Translations under genes and position numbers: made by a program
Notes under the pieces: model-generated
The model's input: only the letters and a program-made list of their open reading frames with translations
Told to the model about the DNA's origin: nothing
The model's database searches: none
Part shown: positions 52,428 to 61,054 of the stretch, one piece after another
How positions within the stretch are numbered: position 1 is the first letter of the stretch
How the letters are laid out: every line of letters starts with the position of its first letter
Assembly (NCBI RefSeq): GCF_030295385.1
Contig: NZ_AP027079.1
Location: 1,054,001-1,118,000 of the forward strand
DNA length: 64,000 nucleotides
Direction of reading: 5' to 3'
From: Geothrix oryzae
GTDB taxonomy: Bacteria > Acidobacteriota > Holophagae > Holophagales > Holophagaceae

Positions 52428-53555
52428 ATGACCGCCCTTTTGATCATCATCATGTTCGTTGCCTTCGTGGGCATCGACTTCCTGGTGCGTACGAGCCTCC
52501 GCCGCATGCACGAGAAACGGGAGCGCCAGGCCCGCGAAGCGGTCCTGAACACCTCGATCCGCCTGGACTTCACCCACGAGGCCAAGAGCCTCAAGCGCGT
52601 GGAGGTGCCCAATCCCAAGGCCCGGATCATCGCCGTGGACGACGAGGCGGTGGTGCTCGACTCCTTCCGCCGCATCCTGGTCCTGGAGGGCTACAGCGTC
52701 GACACCGTGGAGCATGGGCCGGAGGCCCTGGGCCTGATCCAGCGGAACGACTACGACTTCCTCTTCACCGACCTCAAGATGCCGGACATGGACGGCGTGG
52801 ATGTGGTGAAGGCGGCGAAGCACCTGCGCCCCGATGTGGATGTGGTCGTCATCACCGGCTACGGCAGCATCGAGACCGCGGTCCAGACGCTCCAGCAGGG
52901 CGCCTGCGAGTATGTGCAGAAGCCCTTCACCGCCGACGAACTGGCGGAGTTCGCCAAGAAGCTGCTCATCAAGCGCAACGCGCGCATCGAAGCCCAGCGC
53001 CGTCCCAATGTGCGGGTGGTCGCGCCCGAAATGGCCGAGGTGGTGTCCGCCAGCGAATTCTGCGTGCCTGGCGGCGCCTTCCTGTCGACAGGTCATGCGT
53101 GGGTGCGGATCGAGCCTGAAGGCCAGATCCGCGTGGGCATCGATGATTTCGTGCGCAAGGCCCTGGGTGCCGTGAAGACGGTGGTGCTCCCCGAGCGGGG
53201 CAAGGTCGTGAAGCAGGGCGATCCCCTGTTCACGCTGAAAGGGGCCACGGGCGAAGTCCATGTGGCCGCGCCCCTCAGCGGCCGCATTGAGCATGACAAC
53301 GCGGGCCTGCTCACGGATCCGGGCGAGCTCATGCACAGCCCCTACGACCGGGGCTGGGTCTGCCTGATGACGCCCTCCGACCTGGCCGGGGAACTCCCCG
53401 CCCTGAAGATCGGCCAGCCCGTCATCGACTGGTACCAGGATGAGATCACCCGCCTGCGGACCTCCGACAAGCCCCAGGCCGTCGGCACGGACGCACTGGA
53501 CTGGAAGGCCTTCGAGCAGCAGTTCATGGGCGCGGACGCCCGCGTCCAGGCCTAG
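52428..53555 (+). CDS. membrane-anchored response regulator with C-terminal GcvH-like domain
   Basis: 375 aa. A membrane helix at residues 2-20 (TALLIIIMFVAFVGIDFLV) is followed by a linker and a receiver domain (Asp71, Asp72, phospho-acceptor Asp115 in FTDLKMPD, Thr143, Lys165 in QKPF). Instead of a DNA-binding domain, residues about 210-320 resemble glycine cleavage H protein: HAWVRIEPEGQIRVGIDDFVRKALG, LPERGKVVKQGDPLFTLK, VAAPLSGRIEHDN, and SPYDRGWVCLM. The lipoyl-lysine position seems to be occupied by Thr274 or nearby, so it is probably not lipoylated. TAGGAGG precedes the ATG. Output is unknown, perhaps direct control of the membrane complex. Confidence 0.9.
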   Translation: MTALLIIIMFVAFVGIDFLVRTSLRRMHEKRERQAREAVLNTSIRLDFTHEAKSLKRVEVPNPKARIIAVDDEAVVLDSFRRILVLEGYSVDTVEHGPEALGLIQRNDYDFLFTDLKMPDMDGVDVVKAAKHLRPDVDVVVITGYGSIETAVQTLQQGACEYVQKPFTADELAEFAKKLLIKRNARIEAQRRPNVRVVAPEMAEVVSASEFCVPGGAFLSTGHAWVRIEPEGQIRVGIDDFVRKALGAVKTVVLPERGKVVKQGDPLFTLKGATGEVHVAAPLSGRIEHDNAGLLTDPGELMHSPYDRGWVCLMTPSDLAGELPALKIGQPVIDWYQDEITRLRTSDKPQAVGTDALDWKAFEQQFMGADARVQA

Positions 53556-53571
53556 CTGAACGGAAACCGAC

Positions 53572-53605
53572 GAGGGCCCCGGAAGCTTCGGCTTCCGGGG
53601 CCCTC
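53572..53605 (+). terminator. terminator of the redox-complex/two-component operon
   Basis: A perfect 15-bp stem (53572-53586 with 53591-53605) with a TTCG tetraloop, 17 bp after the response-regulator stop. It defines the end of the 48949-53555 operon. Confidence 0.9.
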
Positions 53606-53692
53606 ATCCTCTGCGGCCTTCGGGCCGATCGCTAAACGCGGGTGATCGCGGGGCGTAGGCCTCGTCTGATTGACCATTCTGCGGAGAGGAAG

Positions 53693-54805
53693 ATGGGCGT
53701 GGCGTTTCGTTCGATGGTCCTTGCGGCGCTGGGGAGCCTTCCGATCCCGCTTCCAGCCGGCCCTGTCGAGGAGCCTCTACCCCTCGTGCGCCTTCAGCAC
53801 CTCGTTCCCGAAGCGGAACGCACCCAGGTCCTGGTGCTCGGGACCTTCCACCTCCGGGAGGTCCAGGCCCGGTTCCAGCCCGCCATGGTGGAGTCGCTCC
53901 TCCAGCGCCTGGAGGCGTTCAGGCCTGATGTGGTGGCCGTGGAGGCGCTCCCCGGGCCCCACATCCACGAGCTGGAGCTGCGATCCAAAGCCACCCCCAT
54001 CCACGAGGTGCTGCTCGACCAGTTCGCCGAGGCGTCTCTGGCGCTGGGCCACGAGGCCCAGGCGCTTCTCCGCTTGGACATGGTGCAGGCCTCCCGGGCC
54101 CTCGTCGCGCAGAAGGGCGTGCCCTCGGAGCCTGCGGCCCTCGCGACTCTGACCCTCCAGCATCTGGCCGCCTACGAATGGCCCAGCGCGCTGCTCGCCT
54201 GGTCGCGGATCCCCGAGGGAAGCCCTGCGCGGGACCGGATACCCGCAGCCCTGGCGGCCAAGCTGGATGCCTACCTCGCCCGCGTCAACGAGATCCAGGC
54301 GGTGGCGATCCCCCTGGCCCGGAAGCTCGGCCACGCGCGGATCGCCTGCGTGGACGAGTTCGAGGCCCCGGAACCGTTGGAACAGGTCATGGCGGCCCTC
54401 GCCGTCTCCCGCAAGGAGGCGCCCCTGCTGGCCGGGACTGCGAAGGCGCCGGTCCACCGGGAGAGCCAGGAGCGCCGGGATGCGGCCGTGGCGGCGGGCG
54501 ACCTGCTGCCCTACCTCCGCCACCTGAACTCGCCGGCCTATGCGGTGGCGGATGTGGACGCCCAGTGGGCCGTGTACCTGCGGACGCACCTGAAGGACGG
54601 CTCGGACCGGGGGCGTCTCGCCCTGTGGGAGAACCGGAACCTGAAGATCGCCGGGCGGATCCGGGCCCTCTCGGCCCTGTACCCGGGGAAGCGGATCGTG
54701 GTGATCTACGGCGCGGCCCACAAGCCGTTCCTGGATGCCTTCCTGGGCCTCTGCAGCGACCTGCGGATCGTCCAACCCGAGGCAGTGCTGAAGGAGGCCC
54801 GCTGA
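53693..54805 (+). CDS. DUF5694 (TraB/TIKI-like) exported protein
   Basis: 370 aa from the ATG at 53693 (GAGAGGAAG ahead). A hydrophobic start (FRSMVLAALGSLPIPLPAG) suggests export. VLVLGTFHLREVQARFQPAMVESLLQRLEAFRPDVVAVEALPGP matches the start of the DUF5694 family (LGTxHF...I..L..xxPxxIxVE), and RIVVIYGAAHKPFLDAFL its end (VVxGxGHxxxL), both also seen in TraB/PrgY/TIKI-type proteins. A hydrolase role is suspected for the superfamily; substrate unknown. Confidence 0.8.
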   Translation: MGVAFRSMVLAALGSLPIPLPAGPVEEPLPLVRLQHLVPEAERTQVLVLGTFHLREVQARFQPAMVESLLQRLEAFRPDVVAVEALPGPHIHELELRSKATPIHEVLLDQFAEASLALGHEAQALLRLDMVQASRALVAQKGVPSEPAALATLTLQHLAAYEWPSALLAWSRIPEGSPARDRIPAALAAKLDAYLARVNEIQAVAIPLARKLGHARIACVDEFEAPEPLEQVMAALAVSRKEAPLLAGTAKAPVHRESQERRDAAVAAGDLLPYLRHLNSPAYAVADVDAQWAVYLRTHLKDGSDRGRLALWENRNLKIAGRIRALSALYPGKRIVVIYGAAHKPFLDAFLGLCSDLRIVQPEAVLKEAR

Positions 54806-54829
54806 TATCCGCCGAGAGGCCCCCGGCCT

Positions 54830-55726
54830 TCAGCCCTTGGCGTTGGCCGCCATGCCTTCGCCGGCGTGATAGCTGGACCGCACCAGGGGGGCGGATTCCA
54901 CGCGCTGGAAGCCCATTTCCAGACCCTTCTGGCGGAACAGGTCGAACTCGGCCGGTTCCACGAAGCGGTGCAGGGGCAGGTGCAGGTCGGAGGGGGGCAG
55001 ATACTGGCCGATGGTGGCGATGTCCACGCGGGAGGCACGCCAGTCGGCCATGAGGGCGAGCACCTGCTCCGGCGTCTCCCCCAGACCCACCATGATGCCG
55101 CTCTTCACCCGCATGGCCGGAGCATGGGCGTCCCGCCAGTCCGCCGTGCGGCGCAAGACCTCCAGGCTCTGGAGGTAGTCAGCATCCGGCCGCACCCGGC
55201 GGTAGAGATGGGGCACGGTCTCCACATTGTGGTTGAGCACCTCGGGCCGGGCCTCCAGCACGGTGAGGAGGTCGGCCTCGCGGCCCCGGAAGTCGGGGAT
55301 GAGCACCTCCACGCCGCAATGGGGCGAGAGGGTGCGGATCCAGCGGATGGTTTCGGCGAAGTGGGCGGCGCCGCCGTCGGGCAGGTCGTCCCGGTTCACG
55401 GAGGTGACCACGGCGAACTTCAGGCCCAGGCGCGCCACGGCCTCGGCCACGCGCTGGGGTTCACCCGGGTCCAGCTCTCCGGGGCGGCCCTTGCCCACAT
55501 TGCAGAAACCGCAATGGCGGGTGCAGATGTCGCCCATGAGCATGAAGGTGGCCGTGCGGTGGATGCCCCAGCACTCGTGCAGGTTCGGGCAGCGGGCCTC
55601 TTCGCAGACGGTCACCAGCCGTTGCTCCCGGATCAGGCCCTCGACCTCCGCCACCACCTCCGGGGCCGGGACGCGGATCTTGAGCCAGTCGGGGCGGGGG
55701 CCAGGGAGGACGGGGGGGCGGGCCAT
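54830..55726 (-). CDS. lipA: lipoyl synthase
   Basis: Radical SAM enzyme of 298 aa that inserts two sulfurs into octanoyl groups on lipoyl domains. Cys41, Cys46 and Cys52 (VCEEARCPNLHECW) bind the auxiliary cluster, and CTRHCGFCNV (Cys68, Cys72, Cys75) the SAM cluster. VRSSYHAGE near the C-terminus contains the conserved RSSYxA motif, whose Ser binds the auxiliary cluster. lipB is not in the window. It is 3'-to-3' with the DUF5694 gene and divergent from scpA. Confidence 0.97.
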   Translation of the reverse strand: MARPPVLPGPRPDWLKIRVPAPEVVAEVEGLIREQRLVTVCEEARCPNLHECWGIHRTATFMLMGDICTRHCGFCNVGKGRPGELDPGEPQRVAEAVARLGLKFAVVTSVNRDDLPDGGAAHFAETIRWIRTLSPHCGVEVLIPDFRGREADLLTVLEARPEVLNHNVETVPHLYRRVRPDADYLQSLEVLRRTADWRDAHAPAMRVKSGIMVGLGETPEQVLALMADWRASRVDIATIGQYLPPSDLHLPLHRFVEPAEFDLFRQKGLEMGFQRVESAPLVRSSYHAGEGMAANAKG

Positions 55727-55874
55727 AGCCCTTCATTGTGAGGGGAATGGCCACGGATAGACACGGATGGACGCTGACAGGGAGAGTGGCGTGTTCTTTA
55801 TCTTTATCTTAATCAATATTTATATATGTTGACCTACGGCTAATTCCTTCGTTTTCTTCCGCTAGAATAAGCCC

Positions 55875-56690
55875 ATGTCCGACACCCCCCAGGAACTCCC
55901 CGAATCCGTGGCTGAAGTCCTGCCCGCCCCGGAGGCCCCTCGAACCTTCGAGCCCCCCAAGGGGTTTGAAACGAAGTTCCGGGGTCTGGCGCTCCACCTG
56001 TCGGCTTTCGATGGCCCCCTGGACCTGCTGCTGCACCTCATCCACGAGCAGAAGCTGGACATCCTGAACCTGCCGATGGCCGATGTCACGCGGCAGTACA
56101 TGGACTACCTGAAGCTCATGGAGGAGCTGAACCTGGAGATCGCGGCGGAATTCGTGGCCATGGCCGCGCAGCTGCTGCAGATCAAATCGCGGCTCATGCT
56201 GCCCCGCTCGCCGCAGGAGACCGGCGAGGAGGATCCCCGCGAGACCCTGGTGCAGCGGCTGCTGGACTACCAGCAGGTGAAGGCAGCCGCCCTGGTGCTG
56301 TCGGATCGCGAGTCCGACTGGCAGAAGATCGCCTTCGCGCCCGGCCTGGATCTCGACGACCACAAGCGCGTGGAGGACGAGCCCATCCGCGCCACGCTCT
56401 TCGACCTTCTGGGCGCCTACCGCGAGGCCCTGAAGCGCCTGCTGCCGCCGCCGCCCGTGGAAGTCCGGACCCAGCCGAAGACGCTGGAGCAGCGGGTGAT
56501 GGAAGTGCTCGGCAGCCTCCAGGACGGCCTGTGGAAACCCTTCGAGGGGCTGCTGGGCCAGGTCCGCACCCGCGAGGAGCTGGTGCTCACCTTCCTGGCG
56601 CTGCTGGAGCTGGTGCGGACCGGCCGCATCGCCCTGGTTCAGGGCGAGACCTTCGGCGAGATCCGGGTCAAGGCCGCCGAGGCCGCGTGA
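55875..56690 (+). CDS. scpA: segregation and condensation protein A
   Basis: 271-aa kleisin that bridges SMC heads in chromosome condensation. FDGPLDLLLHLIHEQKLDILNLPMADVTRQYMDYLKLM is the family signature (FxGPLDLLLxLIxxxxxDIxxIxxxxITxQYLxY), EFVAMAAQLLQIKSRLMLP follows, and the C-terminal winged helix is FLALLELVRTGRIALVQGETFGEI. scpB normally follows but is replaced here by a small membrane protein gene. The 148-bp spacer before it is AT-rich with no clear promoter. Confidence 0.96.
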   Translation: MSDTPQELPESVAEVLPAPEAPRTFEPPKGFETKFRGLALHLSAFDGPLDLLLHLIHEQKLDILNLPMADVTRQYMDYLKLMEELNLEIAAEFVAMAAQLLQIKSRLMLPRSPQETGEEDPRETLVQRLLDYQQVKAAALVLSDRESDWQKIAFAPGLDLDDHKRVEDEPIRATLFDLLGAYREALKRLLPPPPVEVRTQPKTLEQRVMEVLGSLQDGLWKPFEGLLGQVRTREELVLTFLALLELVRTGRIALVQGETFGEIRVKAAEAA

Positions 56691-57160
56691 CGGACGCGCC
56701 GGGCTCCCTGTCTTCCAGCTACCGTCTGGCCCGCCTGGCGGGGTTCGGGATGTGCGTGGGAACCCCGGTCCTGATCGGCGCCCTGGTCCTGTCGGGCCTG
56801 GTCCCGGCCGGGGAGAACCGTCCCGAGGGATCGTTGCTCCAAATCGGCCACGCCTTCACGGGTCTGGTCTTCCTGTCGGCGGCATGGGTGCTCTGGCGCC
56901 GGGGCGTGGTGCTGGGGGCGTTCCACCGGGTTCCCGAGTCCCAGCGGCCCCGGGTGCTGCTGCGGGAATCGCTGCTGTATTCGGCCTTGTTCGAACTGAG
57001 CAGCTTCTACGGGCTGGTCTACTGGCTGTTGGTGGGGCGGTACGCCCTCCGCCATGTGCTGGGCTTCATCCTGCTGGCGCCGCTCCTGTTTCTGGCCTTC
57101 GTCCCCCGGCTCGATCGCTGGGTGAGGGCCTCCAGCGCGGGCCCCGGAGAGGCGACATGA
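56687..57160 (+). CDS. small integral membrane protein of unknown function
   Basis: 157 aa from a GTG that overlaps the scpA stop as GTGA; no other start is compatible with the frame boundary. Four hydrophobic segments (GFGMCVGTPVLIGALVLSGLV, GHAFTGLVFLSAAWVLW, LLYSALFELSSFYGLVYWLLV, HVLGFILLAPLLFLAFV). No family recognised. It is translationally coupled to scpA, where scpB would be expected. Confidence 0.7.
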   Translation: MTDAPGSLSSSYRLARLAGFGMCVGTPVLIGALVLSGLVPAGENRPEGSLLQIGHAFTGLVFLSAAWVLWRRGVVLGAFHRVPESQRPRVLLRESLLYSALFELSSFYGLVYWLLVGRYALRHVLGFILLAPLLFLAFVPRLDRWVRASSAGPGEAT

Positions 57161-57211
57161 CCTTCCGGGGAGTATCCTGGATGAGGATGTCCGTGATCCG
57201 GAGGGGCCCCC

Positions 57212-57850
57212 ATGCATGACCCTGAGCGGCCGGAACCGAACGGCCCCGAAGCTTCTCCCGGCGATACGGTGCGCCTGCCCGCAGGCGCGCCCTCCCTGGA
57301 TCCCCGTGCGACCCAGAAACTGCCCCTCAAAGCCTTGGTGGAGGCCGCGGAGGCGATGAAGGTGACCCCCCCCAGCCCGGATGAGGCCCCGGATCAGACG
57401 CAGAGGCTCATCCTTCCGACGGCCGGTGATCCGCCGATCCGCACTCAGAAGCTGGCTCTTCCCGCCGGAGCGGCCGGGCAGACCGAGTTGCCGCCGCCTC
57501 CATCTCACAAGCCCGAGCCCAGGGGATGGAAGGGCCCTCTCGCCCTGGGGGCGCTGGCGCTGCTGGGTGCTGCGATCTATTTCCTGTTCTCCCGGGGAAC
57601 GACGGTGCCCTCGCCGGCAGCCCCCGCATCGCCGGTGGCCGAAGTCGACCCGCCCGGTGCCCAGGCCTATCTGGAGCAGGCCAAGGCCGGGGATGCGAAC
57701 GCCATGCGGATGCTCGGGGTCATGTACTACTACGGGTTGAATGTCCCGCAGGACCGCGAAAAGGGCCTTGGCTGGTACCGCAAGGCCGCGGAGAAGGGCA
57801 GCGAGGCGGCCCGGGCCGAACTGGCCAAGCTGGACGCCCCCGCGAAATAG
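57212..57850 (+). CDS. single-pass membrane protein with Sel1-like repeat
   Basis: 212 aa. A long Pro-rich, presumably cytoplasmic N-terminus (1-105) is followed by one membrane helix (LALGALALLGAAIYFLF) and a C-terminal Sel1-like TPR repeat (AQAYLEQAKAGDANAMRMLGVMYYYGLNVPQDREKGLGWYRKAAEKGS). Motifs of the form TQKLPL, TQRLIL and TQKLAL recur in the N-terminus, a possible short linear motif. GGAGGGG precedes the ATG. Function unknown. Confidence 0.72.
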   Translation: MHDPERPEPNGPEASPGDTVRLPAGAPSLDPRATQKLPLKALVEAAEAMKVTPPSPDEAPDQTQRLILPTAGDPPIRTQKLALPAGAAGQTELPPPPSHKPEPRGWKGPLALGALALLGAAIYFLFSRGTTVPSPAAPASPVAEVDPPGAQAYLEQAKAGDANAMRMLGVMYYYGLNVPQDREKGLGWYRKAAEKGSEAARAELAKLDAPAK

Positions 57851-57873
57851 GCGCGGCATCGGCGGAAAATCGG

Positions 57874-59688
57874 TCAGCCGGCGCGGCTCCGCCAGGCCAG
57901 AACCTTGCCGGCGGCCGATCGGCCGACGGCTTCCACCAGGGCGGCCTCCTCCGCCTCGCGCACCTGGGCGGCGCTGCCGAAGGCCTGGAGCAATTTCTTC
58001 GCCATGGCGGGACCGATGCCGGGGATCTGCGTCAGCTCGGTCTGGAGGGTGCGCTTCGCCCTCAGGGCCCGGTGGTAGGTGATGGCGAAGCGATGGGCCT
58101 CGTCGCGGATGCGCTGGAGCAGCTGCAGCACCGGCGAGGATTTCGGAATCTTCAGCGGCGTGCTGGAGCCGGGGCGGAACACCAGCTCCTCCTTTTTCGC
58201 CAGGCTCCCCAACTCCAGCTGCTCGATGCCCAGATCCTTCAGGGCCGCTTCCGCCGCGTGGAGCTGGCCGAGACCGCCGTCGATGAGGACCAGGTCCGGG
58301 AACTCCTGACCCTCGTCCCGCATGCGCTGGTAGCGGCGCGTCACGGCCTCGTGCATGTTGGCGAAGTCGTCGTTCTGCTCGTTGGTCATCTTGAAACGGC
58401 GGTAGCGGGCCTTGTCGGGCACGCCGTCGCTGAACACCACGCAGCTGGCCACCACCTCGCGGCCCTGGCCGTGGCTGATGTCGAAGCATTCCAGGCGCCG
58501 GGGCAGGTGGGCCAGGCCCAGGAAGGCCTGCAGGCCCTCCAGCACGGCCTCGTTGAGCCGCGCCGGCTCGAACTTGCGCTCCAGAGCCAGGCGGGCGTTC
58601 TCCTGGGCCATGGCCAGCAGATCCACCTTCTCCCCCTTCTGGGGGATCTGGATGCGGACCTTCGTGCCGCGCAGGTCCGACAGCCAGCTGCGCAGGAGGT
58701 CGCCATCCTCCGGCTCGACCTCCGCGAGGACCTTCGCGGGGGCGGGATCGGCGCTGTAGACGCGCTGGAGCACCTGGGCCAGCACGGCGCCGTCGAAGCT
58801 CTCGACATCATCCAGCAGGTACTCCTGCCGCCCCACCATGCGGCCCTCCCGGAGCAGGAGGCGGTGGACGCAGGCCCGCCCATCCAGCACCGCGCTGCCG
58901 TACACATCGGTGTCGTCGAGGTCGGCGCTGGCGGCCTTCTGCCGGGTGAACCAGGCGTCCACCTGCTGGAGGGCGTCCCGGTGCTGGGCCGCCTGCTCGA
59001 AGGCGGCGGCCTCGGCGGCCTTCCACATGGCGGCCTCCAGCCGCGCCTTCAGCTCATCGCGTTTGCCCTCCAGGAAGAGCCGCGCCTCCTTCGCCTGTTC
59101 GCGGTAGGCCTCCTGGCCCACGGCCGCGATGCAGGGGGCCGTGCAGCGGTGCAGCTGGTACTTCATGCAGGCCCGGCCGCGCTTGCCGTCGATGTCGATG
59201 TCGCAGTCTCGGATCTGGAAGAAGCGGTAGACCAGTTCGGCCGTGCGGTAGGCGGTGCTGGCGGGGAAGAAGGGCCCGAAGTAGAGGCTGCCGTCCTTGC
59301 GGATCTTCCGCGTGACGAAGACCTTCGGGAAGGCTTCCTTCCACGTGAGCTTCACATAGGGGTAGCTCTTGTCGTCCCGCAGCAGGATATTGAAGGGCGG
59401 CAGGTGCTCCTTGATGAGGTTGTTCTCGAGGACCAGGGCCTCGAGTTCCGTCTCGCAGACGATGAGCTCCACATCCCAGATGCGGGCCACCAGGCGGCGG
59501 GTCTTGGCGTCCAACCGCTTCTGCTGGAAGTAGGACTTCACCCGGTTTCGCAGCACCTTGGCCTTGCCCACATAGAGCAGGTTGCCGCCCTCGTCCCGGT
59601 AGAGGTAGCAGCCCGGACGCAGGGGCAGGTCCGATAGCTTGCGCTTCAGGGTGGGGGATTTCTCGAGGTTGGTTCGGACGGCGGCCAC
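57874..59688 (-). CDS. uvrC: excinuclease ABC subunit C
   Basis: 604-aa nuclease that makes both incisions in nucleotide excision repair. N-terminal GIY-YIG domain (GCYLYRDEGGNLLYVGKAKVLRNRVKSYF), a Cys-containing stretch (ACMKYQLHRCTAPC), UVR-type helix, RNase H-like domain (CFDISHGQG, LVLIDGGLGQLHAA) and tandem helix-hairpin-helix (LTQIPGIGPAMAKKLLQAFGSA). The start is probably the GTG at 59688, 7 bp after the DUF1648 gene stop; a longer frame to 59772 would run inside that gene. No strong ribosome site is seen. Confidence 0.95.
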   Translation of the reverse strand: MAAVRTNLEKSPTLKRKLSDLPLRPGCYLYRDEGGNLLYVGKAKVLRNRVKSYFQQKRLDAKTRRLVARIWDVELIVCETELEALVLENNLIKEHLPPFNILLRDDKSYPYVKLTWKEAFPKVFVTRKIRKDGSLYFGPFFPASTAYRTAELVYRFFQIRDCDIDIDGKRGRACMKYQLHRCTAPCIAAVGQEAYREQAKEARLFLEGKRDELKARLEAAMWKAAEAAAFEQAAQHRDALQQVDAWFTRQKAASADLDDTDVYGSAVLDGRACVHRLLLREGRMVGRQEYLLDDVESFDGAVLAQVLQRVYSADPAPAKVLAEVEPEDGDLLRSWLSDLRGTKVRIQIPQKGEKVDLLAMAQENARLALERKFEPARLNEAVLEGLQAFLGLAHLPRRLECFDISHGQGREVVASCVVFSDGVPDKARYRRFKMTNEQNDDFANMHEAVTRRYQRMRDEGQEFPDLVLIDGGLGQLHAAEAALKDLGIEQLELGSLAKKEELVFRPGSSTPLKIPKSSPVLQLLQRIRDEAHRFAITYHRALRAKRTLQTELTQIPGIGPAMAKKLLQAFGSAAQVREAEEAALVEAVGRSAAGKVLAWRSRAG

Positions 59689-59695
59689 GGGCGGC

Positions 59696-60343
59696 TCAGT
59701 GGGTCCGCGTGAGGCTGATGACCAGGGCCACGGGCAGCAGCAACAGGGCGAGGATGATCCAGCTGAGGTCATGGGCGAAATTGAGCGTCCAGCCCAGGCC
59801 GAGCCGCTTGGGCACCCAGAGGGCGGGATCCTCCGGGTTCACATAGAAGAGCCCCCAGCGGTAGTGCTCACTGCGCTTATCATCTCGCAGGGTCTGCTTC
59901 ATCTGCCGTGCCATCAGCAGGATGCCGAGGAGGGCCAGGGCCAGGAAGCCGCCGATCATCCAGACGATCACGCCCTGGCCGTGGCGCGGGATGAAGAGGC
60001 CACCCGCCATCATCCCCAGCAAACCCAGCGTGATCAGGCCCCGCAACGGTGCCATGGCTGAGCTCTTGCGGCCATCCGGATCCTGGTCCGATCCCACGAA
60101 GGCCCGGCCCGTGAGCCAGAGTACGGCCCAAATCGCCGCGGGTAGGCCGAAAGCCAGCCAGGGATAGCCCGCCTGGGAAGTCCAGCCATTGGCGATGCCA
60201 CGGGCATTGAAGTGGGTGGGAATGGGATCAGGTAGGCCGTGCATGAGCCCGGGAAGGGCGAGGGCGAGGGCCAGGGCGCCCACCAGGGGGAGCAGGTCCC
60301 AGGGGGAGAACCAGGCCACTTGAGGGGGATCCACTTGTTCCAT
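59696..60343 (-). CDS. DUF1648/DUF5808 membrane protein
   Basis: 215 aa, five hydrophobic segments. GLPDPIPTHFNARGIANGWTS near residues 36-56 is the DUF1648 signature (LPxxIPxHFNxxGxxDGW) of SdpI-like membrane proteins. The C-terminus DDKRSEHYRWGLFYVNPEDPALWVPKRLGLGWTLNFAH is the DUF5808 pattern, often found with DUF1648. SdpI proteins act in immunity or signalling for peptide toxins in Bacillus; that role is not shown here. It lies just upstream of uvrC. Confidence 0.85.
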   Translation of the reverse strand: MEQVDPPQVAWFSPWDLLPLVGALALALALPGLMHGLPDPIPTHFNARGIANGWTSQAGYPWLAFGLPAAIWAVLWLTGRAFVGSDQDPDGRKSSAMAPLRGLITLGLLGMMAGGLFIPRHGQGVIVWMIGGFLALALLGILLMARQMKQTLRDDKRSEHYRWGLFYVNPEDPALWVPKRLGLGWTLNFAHDLSWIILALLLLPVALVISLTRTH

Positions 60344-60380
60344 GGCCCCAATCTACCGCCGGGTTTGCCACACTGGAACC

Positions 60381-61004
60381 ATGCTGAACCTCGAAACCTT
60401 CCCCGTGGGCCCCCTGGGTTGCAACTGTTCGCTGCTGTGGGATCCGGCCACGGGCCGGGGCGTGGTGATCGATCCCGGCGGAGACGGCGCGAAGATCCGC
60501 AAGCGGGTGGAGGCCCTCGGCTTCCAAGTCACGGCCCTGCTGCACACCCACGCGCATTTCGATCATGTGGGCGCCACCCGGGAGCTGCAGGACTTCTGGC
60601 AGTGTCCGGCCCACCTGCACGGCGATGACACCTTCCTGATCGAGGCGCTGCCCCAGCAGACGGGGATGTTCGGGATGCCGGCGATCCCCCAGCCCGAGAT
60701 GACGGCCCTGAACCCGGGGGACCGGCACCTGGATCTTGCCACCCTGCACACGCCGGGCCACACGCCGGGTTCCTGCTGCTTCCATGGCGCCTTTACCAAG
60801 GGGCAGGTGCTCCTGGCGGGGGATACGCTCTTCCGGGGCGGCGTGGGCCGGACGGACCTCTGGGGGGGCAACTGGGAGGCGCTGGAGCAGAGCATCCGCC
60901 GGGAACTCTATGTTCTCGACGGCGCCACGCTGGTCATTCCCGGTCATGGCCTTCCGACCACCATCGGCGCGGAGGCGGCCAGCAATCCATTCGTGAAGGC
61001 CTAG
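60381..61004 (+). CDS. MBL-fold metallo-hydrolase (glyoxalase II-like)
   Basis: 207-aa cytoplasmic hydrolase. HTHAHFDHVG supplies the metal ligands of the HxHxDH motif (as HTHAHFDH); HTPGHTPGSCCF, AGDTLFRGGVGRTDL and IPGHGLPTT complete the site. This arrangement is that of the YcbL/glyoxalase II group; the thioester substrate is not known. ATG at 60381; no strong ribosome site. A divergent DUF1648 gene starts 37 bp away. Confidence 0.9.
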   Translation: MLNLETFPVGPLGCNCSLLWDPATGRGVVIDPGGDGAKIRKRVEALGFQVTALLHTHAHFDHVGATRELQDFWQCPAHLHGDDTFLIEALPQQTGMFGMPAIPQPEMTALNPGDRHLDLATLHTPGHTPGSCCFHGAFTKGQVLLAGDTLFRGGVGRTDLWGGNWEALEQSIRRELYVLDGATLVIPGHGLPTTIGAEAASNPFVKA

Positions 61005-61054
61005 ACAGGCCCAGACAGGCGTAGACTGGGGCCATCTTTCCCCGGAGGTCCTCA

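Noticed and set aside
49617-53336. 1239-aa open frame on the minus strand, opposite the redox operon
   Set aside because: The sense strand holds four recognisable proteins with ribosome sites; the antisense product is His/Gln/Asp-rich without any motif.
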